In this document: positions 14,966 to 20,881 of the stretch, in pieces
Numbering within the stretch: the stretch's first letter is position 1
How the letters are laid out: each line of letters starts with the position of its first letter
From: DATLFS01 sp035540935
Lineage (GTDB): Bacteria; Actinomycetota; CADDZG01; WHSQ01
Direction: 5' to 3'
DNA: 20,881 nucleotides
Assembly (NCBI GenBank): GCA_035540935.1
Contig: DATLFS010000124.1
Location: forward strand, 1-20,881
Notes under the pieces: model-generated
The model's input: the letters and a program-made list of their open reading frames with translations, nothing else
What the model was told of the DNA's origin: nothing
The model's database searches: none
Translations under genes and position numbers: made by a program

Positions 14966-15837
14966 TCGTCGGCCTCTTCCCCGGACAGGGGATACCGGCG
15001 CGCGACGTGCTGGCTGCGTTGCGAGATGCCGAGGACGAGGCGCGCACGGCCCGCGACGTGTTCGGGTACGACCTGGCGGCGCGGGTCGAGGTCGCGGCGC
15101 GTCGGGCCGGCGCGCCGTTGCCGACGAAGGTGGCGCAGCCGGCGATCTTCGTTGCCTCCGTCGTGGCGTGGAGGCGAAGCCTCGATTCCGGCGAGCGCTT
15201 CGACATGCTTGCCGGTCACTCCCTCGGCGAATATGCCGCGCTCGTGGCGGGGTCCGCTCTGCGCTTCGAGGACGGCCTCTTCGTCGTCGCTCGGCGCGCC
15301 GAGGCGATGGAGAGGGCACGCCGGGCCACCCCCGGCGGCATGACGGCGATCCTCGGGCTCGACCTCGAGATCACGGCGGATCTGGCGCGTCGAGCGGGAT
15401 GCGTCGTCGCGAACGACAACGCCCCCGGCCAGGTGGTGCTCTCCGGGCCCGAACCTGCGCTCGCCGAGGCCTCCGCGCGGGCGCGGGAGCGCGGCGGCCG
15501 CGCCGTCCTCCTCGACGTCTCGGGTCCGTTCCATTCCGGCGCGATGTCCGCCGTTCGCGAGGATCTGCGCGACGCGCTCGAGCGGGTGGACCTGCGGAGC
15601 CCGTCGATCCCCGTGGTGTCGAACGTCAGCGCGCGTCCGTATCGCAGCCCGGGTGAGATCCGGCGTCTGTTGATCGACCAGGTTGTCGACCGGGTGCGTT
15701 TCCGGGAATCGCTCGAGTGGATGTGGCGCGAGGGCGTCAGGTCGTTCCGCGACCTCGGTCCCGGAGCCGTCGTCGCCGGATTGGCGGCGCGCACGTTCCG
15801 TCACCTCGACCGCCAAGGTTCGGCGGCCCGTGTTTGA
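14962..15837 (+). CDS. fabD: Malonyl-CoA:ACP transacylase
   Basis: 291 aa, a little shorter than usual. It moves malonyl from CoA to ACP at the start of type II fatty acid synthesis. FPGQG is at 6-10, the nucleophile Ser87 is in GHSLGEY, Arg111 is in VVARRAEAM, and the catalytic His191 is in SGPFHS. VGPG-like LGPGAVVAGL lies near the end. The N-terminal region is reduced: after FPGQG comes IPARDVLAALRDAE in place of the usual SQ..GMG. The GTG start at 14962 has GGAGGACC before it and overlaps the preceding stop in GTGA. Downstream it overlaps the biotinyl-like gene by eight bases. Confidence 0.93.
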   Translation: MIVGLFPGQGIPARDVLAALRDAEDEARTARDVFGYDLAARVEVAARRAGAPLPTKVAQPAIFVASVVAWRRSLDSGERFDMLAGHSLGEYAALVAGSALRFEDGLFVVARRAEAMERARRATPGGMTAILGLDLEITADLARRAGCVVANDNAPGQVVLSGPEPALAEASARARERGGRAVLLDVSGPFHSGAMSAVREDLRDALERVDLRSPSIPVVSNVSARPYRSPGEIRRLLIDQVVDRVRFRESLEWMWREGVRSFRDLGPGAVVAGLAARTFRHLDRQGSAARV

Positions 15838-16108
15838 TGCCGCCGAGGTCGCGTTGCCGGAAGGCGCCGCGATCAGGGAGCGCCTCGTCATCGCGCCCTG
15901 CTCCGGCAGGTTCGTGCCCCTTCCACCCGAGACTTTCACCGCGGAGGGTGAATGGGTCGAGCCCGGCACGGTGTTGGCGCAGGTGGACACCGGCGGCGAG
16001 AGCGTCCCGGTGAGGGCTCACCACCGCGGATGGGTCATGGGGATGCTGGCGTTGCCGGGGCAACCGGTCCATCCCGGCGAGGCCCTCTTCTGGGTGTGGG
16101 CATGCTGA
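15830..16108 (+). CDS. Biotinyl/lipoyl-like barrel protein without a modifiable lysine
   Basis: 92 aa. Two sequence halves resemble each other as in the hammerhead barrel of biotin carboxyl carrier proteins: IAPCSGRFVPLP with VEPGTVLAQVD, and VRAHHRGWVMGML with VHPGEALFWVW. The usual AMKM hairpin that carries biotin or lipoate is replaced by TGGESVP, and the whole protein contains no lysine at all. It cannot be modified in the normal way. It sits between fabD and fabH and overlaps both (8 and 7 bases). The GTG at 15830 is the only start giving the full domain; a TTG at 15854 is a weaker option. Possible roles are a structural or regulatory partner of acetyl-CoA carboxylase or FAS enzymes; none is shown by the sequence. 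Confidence 0.7.
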   Translation: MFDAAEVALPEGAAIRERLVIAPCSGRFVPLPPETFTAEGEWVEPGTVLAQVDTGGESVPVRAHHRGWVMGMLALPGQPVHPGEALFWVWAC

Positions 16109-17088
16109 GGGGCGCTGCGGTCGCCGGCGCGGGGTCGGCTCTTCCGCAGCGCGTCCTCGACAACGCCTCACTGGCCCGGTCGCTCGGCATCGACGAGGCC
16201 TGGATCTTCGAGCGGACCGGCATCCTTGAGCGGCGGGTCGCGGGTAAGGACGAGACGCTGGTCGATCTCGCCGCGGCTGCGGGACGAAGCGCTCTCGCCG
16301 ACGCCGGTGTCGAGGAAGCGGACGCGGTGATCGTCGCCACCTTCACCCCCGATGAACGTCTTCCGGGCGCGGCGCCACAGGTCGCGTCGCGCCTCGGCTT
16401 AGACCGCGCTGCGGCGTTCGACCTCAATGCGGGGTGCGCCGGCTTCCTGTACGCGCTCACGCAAGCGACTGCGCTGGTGGAGACCGGCGCGGCCCGCCGC
16501 GTTCTGGTGGTCGGCGCCGACATCATGTCGCGCGTAACGGATTACGCCGACCGGCGCTCGTGTGTCCTGTTCGGAGACGGCGCCGGCGCGTTCCTGGTGC
16601 AGGAGTCGCGCTCTCCGAGACTCGGCCCCTTCCGCCTCTACTCCGACGGATCGCGGCCGCGCCTGTTGTGGATGCCGCCGGAGACGCAGAAGATCGCGAT
16701 GAACGGGCGGGAGGTCTACCGCCGGGCGGTCGACGCGATGGTCGAGTCGATCCGCGACATCGCACGCCGCGCCGGCGTGACGCTCGACGACATCGATCTG
16801 GTGGTCGCGCACCAGGCGAACGTCCGCATCCTCCGCGCGGTCGCGGCGCGCCTCGAGCTGCCGTTCGATCGTCTGATAACCAACATCGCCGAGGTCGGGA
16901 ACACCTCGGCCGCGTCGATACCGCTCGCGGTCGACGACGCTCGTCGCCGCGGCACATTGCGCGACGGCGACGTGATCGCGCTCACCGCGTTCGGCGCCGG
17001 ATTCGCCTGGGGCGCAGGGATGATGACGTGGGGGACGGGATCGGTCGCCGCGCCGCGCCGCCCGCAGGAAGAGGCTCTGGGTGTCTGA
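16102..17088 (+). CDS. fabH: Beta-ketoacyl-ACP synthase III
   Basis: 328 aa, normal for FabH, which condenses an acyl-CoA primer with malonyl-ACP to start a chain. The Cys-His-Asn triad is complete: Cys112 (NAGCAGF), His237 (VVAHQAN) and Asn267 (AEVGNTSAAS). The position of Cys112 is that of E. coli FabH. The primer pocket residues do not allow a safe guess between acetyl and branched primers. The ATG at 16102 lies within the end of the upstream gene (7-base overlap) and has no strong ribosome site, so coupling is probable. It overlaps fabG by eight bases. Confidence 0.93.
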   Translation: MLRGAAVAGAGSALPQRVLDNASLARSLGIDEAWIFERTGILERRVAGKDETLVDLAAAAGRSALADAGVEEADAVIVATFTPDERLPGAAPQVASRLGLDRAAAFDLNAGCAGFLYALTQATALVETGAARRVLVVGADIMSRVTDYADRRSCVLFGDGAGAFLVQESRSPRLGPFRLYSDGSRPRLLWMPPETQKIAMNGREVYRRAVDAMVESIRDIARRAGVTLDDIDLVVAHQANVRILRAVAARLELPFDRLITNIAEVGNTSAASIPLAVDDARRRGTLRDGDVIALTAFGAGFAWGAGMMTWGTGSVAAPRRPQEEALGV

Positions 17089-17815
17089 TCCGGCGTTGGT
17101 GACCGGCGCGTCGCGCGGGATCGGCAGGGCGATCGCGCTCGCTCTCGCCGAGGAGGGTCATCCCATCGTCGTGAACTACGTGCACGACGCGGATGCCGCC
17201 AAGGAGACGCTTCGTCTCGTGGAGGAGCGCGGAGGCGAGGGGATCTGCGTTCAGGCCGATGTATCGCACCCCGACGAGGTCGACTCGCTGTTCCACGAGG
17301 CCGATTCCGCGACGGGATCTCCATTGGTGTTGGTCAACAACGCAGGCGTGCGGGCCGACCGGCTCGCTCTCGCGATGAGCGATGACGAGTTCGACCGCAT
17401 CGTGACCACGAACCTGCACGGAGCATTCCTCTGCGCACGGCGCGCGCTGAGAGCGATGTTGGGCGCGCGGCGCGGCCGCATCGTCAACGTGGCATCGGTT
17501 GCGGGACTCCGTGGCAGCCCCGGTCAGGTGAACTACTCGGCGTCGAAGGCAGGGCTCATCGGGATGACTCGGTCGCTCGCGGTCGAGGTGGCGCGCAAGG
17601 GGGTGACCGTGAACGCGGTCGCGCCCGGGATCGTCGAGACGGATCTCACGTCGACGCTCGAGAAGGGAGCGTTCGACGCGCTCGTCGGAAAGGTGCCGGC
17701 CGGGCGCGCGGGACGGGCTGAGGAGGTCGCGTCGGCCGTGCGTTTCCTGTGCTCGTCCGGCGCCTCATACGTGACGGGAGCAACGTTGGTGGTGGACGGC
17801 GGGATGACCGCCTGA
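17081..17815 (+). CDS. fabG: 3-oxoacyl-ACP reductase
   Basis: 244 aa. It reduces 3-oxoacyl-ACP with NADPH in each elongation cycle. TGASRGIG at 8-15, NNAG at 86-89, Asn111, and the catalytic Ser139, Tyr152 and Lys156 (YSASK) are all in place, with the classic FabG ending VTGATLVVDGGM. Of the SDRs in the window this is the one whose motifs and position fit FabG. The GTG at 17081 follows GGAAGAGG and overlaps the fabH stop. ACP follows 15 bases after its stop. Confidence 0.92.
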   Translation: MSDPALVTGASRGIGRAIALALAEEGHPIVVNYVHDADAAKETLRLVEERGGEGICVQADVSHPDEVDSLFHEADSATGSPLVLVNNAGVRADRLALAMSDDEFDRIVTTNLHGAFLCARRALRAMLGARRGRIVNVASVAGLRGSPGQVNYSASKAGLIGMTRSLAVEVARKGVTVNAVAPGIVETDLTSTLEKGAFDALVGKVPAGRAGRAEEVASAVRFLCSSGASYVTGATLVVDGGMTA

Positions 17816-17818
17816 GTG

Positions 17819-17825
17819 AAGGGAG
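17819..17825 (+). promoter_or_regulatory. Ribosome binding site fixing the acpP start
   Basis: AAGGGAG lies five bases before the ATG at 17831. It argues against the in-frame GTG at 17816, which directly follows the fabG stop and would lack its own site. Confidence 0.6.
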
Positions 17826-17830
17826 CAGAC

Positions 17831-18082
17831 ATGCCCGACAGGCAGGAGATCGTGGCGGTGATAAAGGAGCATCTCGAGGCGAGGGGAATCCCCGCCGACG
17901 TCGTCACCCCGGAGGCCGACCTCGCGTCGGACGTCGGTCTCGATTCGCTCGACGTGACCGAGCTGACGCTGGGTCTCGAAGAGCGCTTCTCTATCGAGAT
18001 CCCAGATGAGGAGCTCGAGGACGTGCGGACGATCGGCGATGCGGCCAGCCTCGTCGAGCGGAAGGTGGCGGTAGGGGCGTGA
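17831..18082 (+). CDS. acpP: Acyl carrier protein
   Basis: 83 aa, acidic and helical. Ser39 in GLDSLDVTEL carries the 4'-phosphopantetheine arm; LASDVGLDSLD and FSIEIPDEELEDVRTIGDA are helix II and III signatures of fatty acid ACPs. It carries the growing chain between FabD, FabH, FabG, FabF and the enoyl reductase, all encoded beside it. AcpS, which activates it, is the last gene of the same operon. It overlaps fabF by GTGA. Confidence 0.95.
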   Translation: MPDRQEIVAVIKEHLEARGIPADVVTPEADLASDVGLDSLDVTELTLGLEERFSIEIPDEELEDVRTIGDAASLVERKVAVGA

Positions 18083-19308
18083 GCCGCGCCGAGGTCGTGG
18101 TGACCGGCGTCGGTGTCGTGTCGCCCATCGGCACCGGTGTGGAGGACTTCACGGAGGGCCTCTTATCGGGGCGTTCGGGGGCGGGTGAGATCGCGGCTTT
18201 CGACGCGAGCGATCTACCGGTCCGGATCGCCGCCGAGGTGAGAGATTTCGATCCGGCGCGCTTCGCGGCCCCTCGGGAGGTGTCGCGAACAGATCGTTTC
18301 ACTCAGATGGCGGTCGCCGCGGCGTCGCTCGCGGTCGAAGATGCCGGTGTCGCTCCGCCCGCCGGCGCCGGTGTGGTGGTTGGGTCGGGCATCGGTGGCC
18401 TCGGAACGATCGAGACCGAGCACTCGGCCCTCCTGGCCTCGGGGCCGCGCCGCGTGAGCCCCTTCATGGTGCCCAAGCTCATGCCGAACGGGGCTGCGGC
18501 GGCGGTCGCGATGAAGTTCGGCTTGCGTGGACCGAACTTCGCCCTCTCGTCGGCGTGCGCCTCGGGCGCCCATGCCGTCGGCGAGGCGTATCGGTACGTC
18601 GCGTCGGGCGCCGCCGACGTCATGCTCGCGGGAGGTACGGAGGCGGCGCTGACGCCCCTCGCGGTGAGCGCCTTCGCCCGCATGGGCGCGCTGAGCACCC
18701 GCAACGACGATCCCACTCGCGCCAGCCGGCCCTTCGACAAGGGAAGGGACGGGTTCCTATTCGGCGAAGGCGCGGCGGTGCTCGTGCTCGAGTCCCGCCG
18801 GCACGCGGAGGCGCGGGGCGCCGACGCGCTGTGCCGGGTCGCGGGGTACGGAGCATCGGCGGATGCGTTCCACGTCACCCAGCCGGACCCCGAGGGGGCC
18901 GGTGCACAGACGGCGATGCGGACCGCCCTCGAAGACGCGGGGCTCTCTCCGGCCGACGTCGACTACGTCAACGCGCACGGGACCAGTACCCCCTACAACG
19001 ACCGCGTCGAGACGCACGCCATCAAGTCCGTCTTCGGCGTCGAGGCGAAGAGGATCGCGGTCTCGTCGACGAAGTCTCAGACCGGGCACCTCCTCGGAGC
19101 TGCCGGTGCCGTCGAAGCCGCGGTCTGTGCGATCGCGATCGCGCGCGGTTTCGTCCCCGCGACGATCAACCTCGACGACCCGGACGAAGACTGTGACCTC
19201 GACTACGTACCCGAAGGTGTGCGGCGAGAGCCGATCCGCGCCGCCCTCAGCAACTCGTTCGGGTTCGGCGGGCAGAACGCCTGCCTCGTCTTCCGGACGC
19301 CGCGATGA
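18079..19308 (+). CDS. fabF: Beta-ketoacyl-ACP synthase II
   Basis: 409 aa, typical of KAS II, the elongating condensing enzyme. Cys160 (SSACASG), His300 (NAHGTSTPYND) and His337 with Lys332 (TKSQTGHLLGAAGAV) form the Cys-His-His site. The N-terminal VVVTGVGVVSPIG and C-terminal SNSFGFGGQNACLVF are standard. It has the FabF pattern rather than that of a chain-length factor, since the active Cys is kept. The GTG at 18079 overlaps the acpP stop; its own stop overlaps the next start (ATGA). Confidence 0.95.
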   Translation: MSRAEVVVTGVGVVSPIGTGVEDFTEGLLSGRSGAGEIAAFDASDLPVRIAAEVRDFDPARFAAPREVSRTDRFTQMAVAAASLAVEDAGVAPPAGAGVVVGSGIGGLGTIETEHSALLASGPRRVSPFMVPKLMPNGAAAAVAMKFGLRGPNFALSSACASGAHAVGEAYRYVASGAADVMLAGGTEAALTPLAVSAFARMGALSTRNDDPTRASRPFDKGRDGFLFGEGAAVLVLESRRHAEARGADALCRVAGYGASADAFHVTQPDPEGAGAQTAMRTALEDAGLSPADVDYVNAHGTSTPYNDRVETHAIKSVFGVEAKRIAVSSTKSQTGHLLGAAGAVEAAVCAIAIARGFVPATINLDDPDEDCDLDYVPEGVRREPIRAALSNSFGFGGQNACLVFRTPR

Positions 19309-20057
19309 CGCGCGACCTGGAAGGAAGGGTCGCTCTCGTGACCGGTGGATCGCGCGGGATCGGCCGCGCGATCGCGATGATGCTGGCGCGCCGTGGCGCG
19401 AACGTCGTCATCGCCTACCTGCGCAATCGCTCTGCCGCCGAGGCGACGGCCGCCGAGGTGGAGTCGCACGCGGTGAAGTGCGTACCGATCAAGGCGAACG
19501 TCGGAGACGCAGCACGTCTCGACGCGCTCTTCGACGAGATCGGGGAGACCTTCGGCCGCCTCGACGTGTTCGTGTCGAACGCGGCCACCGGCGTCATACG
19601 TCCGGTCGCGGAGCTGGACGCGCGGGCGTGGGAGTGGACGATGAACGCGAACGCACGGGCCCTCCTGCTCGGTGCACGGCGCGCCGTCGAGCTGATGCGA
19701 GAGGAAGGCTGGGTCGTCGCCCTGTCCTCGGGCGGCGCGACACGCGTCCTGCCGGGTTACGCGGTCGTCGGTGCGTCGAAGGCCGCGATCGAATCGCTGG
19801 TGCGCTATCTGGCGGTCGAGCTGGCACCGAACGTGAAGGTGAACTGCGTCTCGCCCGGCGTCGTCGACACCCAGGCCCTCAAGCACTTCCCGATGCGGGA
19901 GGAGATGCTCTCGACGGCCGGGGCCAAGACACCGGCCGGGAGGTTGGCGGAACCCGAAGACGTCGCGGGCGCCGTCGCCTTCCTCACGTCCCCCGCCGCC
20001 GCGATGGTGACCGGGCAGACGCTGGTCGTTGACGGCGGCGCCTCTCTCCTCGCCTGA
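19305..20057 (+). CDS. fabL: FabL-type enoyl-ACP reductase (SDR)
   Basis: 250 aa. It looks like a FabG at first (TGGSRGIG at 13-20), but several features are those of Bacillus FabL. These are KANVGD, ETFGRLDVFVSNAATGVIRPV, the WEWTMNANARALL helix, ALKHFPMREEML and TPAGR. The catalytic pair is Tyr152 and Lys159, a Y-x6-K spacing (YAVVGASK) found in enoyl-ACP reductases rather than the Y-x3-K of ketoreductases. NNAG is replaced by SNAA. It would reduce trans-2-enoyl-ACP, the last step of each cycle, and fills a slot otherwise empty in this operon. The ATG at 19305 overlaps the fabF stop; the stop shares one base with acpS. Alternative: a second FabG-like reductase. Confidence 0.82.
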   Translation: MTRDLEGRVALVTGGSRGIGRAIAMMLARRGANVVIAYLRNRSAAEATAAEVESHAVKCVPIKANVGDAARLDALFDEIGETFGRLDVFVSNAATGVIRPVAELDARAWEWTMNANARALLLGARRAVELMREEGWVVALSSGGATRVLPGYAVVGASKAAIESLVRYLAVELAPNVKVNCVSPGVVDTQALKHFPMREEMLSTAGAKTPAGRLAEPEDVAGAVAFLTSPAAAMVTGQTLVVDGGASLLA

Positions 20058-20392
20058 TGCTCGGCGTAGACGTGGTCGACGTCGAGAGGCTGCGCCTCGT
20101 TCTCGCGCGCTCCCCCGGGTTGGAGGAGCGCCTGTTCACGGCGATGGAGCTTCGGTACTGCTCGGCACGCCGCGACCGCGTCGTTCACCTCGCCGGAACC
20201 CTCGCGGCGAAGGAAGCGGTCATCAAGGCACTCGATCTCGGACCGCTCGCGGCCTGGGCGCGCCGTATCGAGATCCGCCGTGCTCGTTCGGGAGCTCCTT
20301 CGGCGGTCGTGAACGGGCGCCCGGTCACGATCTCGATCAGCCACGACGCCGGTGTGGCCGTCGCGGCCGCGATCAGTCTTCCCGCTGCCTGA
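20057..20392 (+). CDS. acpS: Holo-ACP synthase (4'-phosphopantetheinyl transferase)
   Basis: 111 aa, on the short side (E. coli 126). It transfers phosphopantetheine from CoA to the ACP Ser. The family blocks are GVDVVDVERL with Asp5, LFTAMELRYC, the LAGTLAAKEAVIKAL helix with Glu53 (metal ligands with Asp5), and ISISHDAGVAVAAA at the end. The ATG at 20057 shares its A with the stop of the preceding gene (TGATG). It closes the FAS operon and overlaps the convergent gnd by 20 bp. Confidence 0.92.
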   Translation: MLGVDVVDVERLRLVLARSPGLEERLFTAMELRYCSARRDRVVHLAGTLAAKEAVIKALDLGPLAAWARRIEIRRARSGAPSAVVNGRPVTISISHDAGVAVAAAISLPAA

Positions 20393-20881
20393 CGGCGTGA
20401 CCCCCGAACTGCCGGCGCATCGCGGCAAGCAGCTTCAGCGCGAACGAGTCGTCGTCGCGCGAGGCGAAGCGGGCGAAGAGGGCTGCCGCGATGGCCGGGG
20501 TGGGGACGCCCAGCTCGACCGCGGTCTCGACGGTCCATCTTCCTTCGCCGGAGTCCTCGACGTAGGGCGCGAGGTTCTCGAGGCGAGGGTCATCCTGCAG
20601 CGCGCGGGCGGTCAGGTCGAGGAGCCACGACCGGATGACGCTGCCGTGCCGCCAGAGCTCGGCTATCTGCGCCGGGTCGACGTGGAGGTCGCTGCGCGCG
20701 AGCAGCTCGAAGCCCTCCGCGTATGCCTGCATGACCCCGTACTCGATCCCGTTGTGGACCATCTTCGTGAAGTGACCGGCGCCCGGCGGCCCGACGTGCG
20801 CGTAGCCACCGGGAGGTGCGAGTGTCTCGAGCGCAGGTTCGATCAGCGCGAACGCCTCCTCCGTGGCGCCGACCATGAGGC
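20373..20881 (-). CDS. gnd: 6-phosphogluconate dehydrogenase, C-terminal part (5' end beyond window)
   Basis: The frame is open from the right edge to a stop at 20373, about 169 residues. This is the all-helical C-terminal domain. GHFTKMVHNGIEYGVMQAYAEGFELL holds the Lys, Asn and Glu that bind and protonate 6-phosphogluconate in this family. VEDSGEGRWTVETAVELGVPTPAIAAALFARFASR and the ending AMRRQFGGHAV match the short (about 300 aa) GntZ/YqeC-like form. The enzyme oxidatively decarboxylates 6-phosphogluconate to ribulose 5-phosphate. The NAD(P)-binding domain is not in the window, so cofactor use is unknown. It overlaps acpS at the 3' end. Confidence 0.9.
   Translation of the reverse strand, partial: LMVGATEEAFALIEPALETLAPPGGYAHVGPPGAGHFTKMVHNGIEYGVMQAYAEGFELLARSDLHVDPAQIAELWRHGSVIRSWLLDLTARALQDDPRLENLAPYVEDSGEGRWTVETAVELGVPTPAIAAALFARFASRDDDSFALKLLAAMRRQFGGHAVRQRED

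Noticed and set aside
18863..20032. 389-residue plus-strand frame across fabF and the FabL-type gene
   Set aside because: Ser/Arg-rich shifted frame of two well-supported genes; no domain pattern.

Overview
High-G+C bacterial chromosome segment, most like an uncultured or deep-branching actinobacterium. The clues are a class E-type sortase with an LPXTG substrate, a clpS-DUF2017 pair, an F420/FMN split-barrel protein, several apparently leaderless genes with TANNNT -10 boxes just before the start codon, and strong G/C preference at third codon positions. I see no rRNA, tRNA, CRISPR array, insertion sequence or phage gene. Class-level taxonomy cannot be set from this window.

Layout. (1) 1-2704, minus strand: a surface-protein operon with an LPVTG-anchored protein, its probable sortase, and a secreted Ig-like/Fn3 protein cut by the window edge. 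(2) 2705-3002: the longest non-coding stretch, AT-rich and full of inverted repeats. (3) 3003-5647, minus: a patatin-like lipase translationally coupled to an acyl-CoA synthetase. (4) 5672-14005: very tightly packed housekeeping genes on alternating strands: PPOX-family protein, SDR, arginase, second SDR, divergent YchF-like P-loop protein, gamma-glutamyltransferase-family enzyme, SRPBCC protein, CBS-pair protein, endonuclease IV, then a clpS-DUF2017-peroxiredoxin operon. (5) 14181-20392, plus: ten closely packed or overlapping genes, namely an ECF sigma factor, a 73-aa membrane protein, fabD, a lysine-free biotinyl/lipoyl-like protein, fabH, fabG, acpP, fabF, a FabL-type enoyl-ACP reductase and acpS. 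(6) 20373-20881, minus: the C-terminal part of a 6-phosphogluconate dehydrogenase.

How it works together. The last operon encodes nearly a whole type II fatty acid synthase: malonyl loading (FabD), initiation (FabH), elongation (FabF), ketoreduction (FabG), enoyl reduction (FabL-like), the carrier (AcpP) and its activating enzyme (AcpS). Only the 3-hydroxyacyl-ACP dehydratase is missing. That a sigma factor and a tiny membrane protein lead this operon suggests dedicated control of membrane lipid synthesis; this is inference. The patatin/acyl-CoA synthetase pair could recycle acyl chains.

The most notable non-coding signal is a shared-core divergent promoter, ANNNTANNNT, at three of the divergent gene junctions. 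On each strand it places a TANNNT box at a fitting distance from a start codon or leader, so overlapping -10 boxes could fire in both directions.
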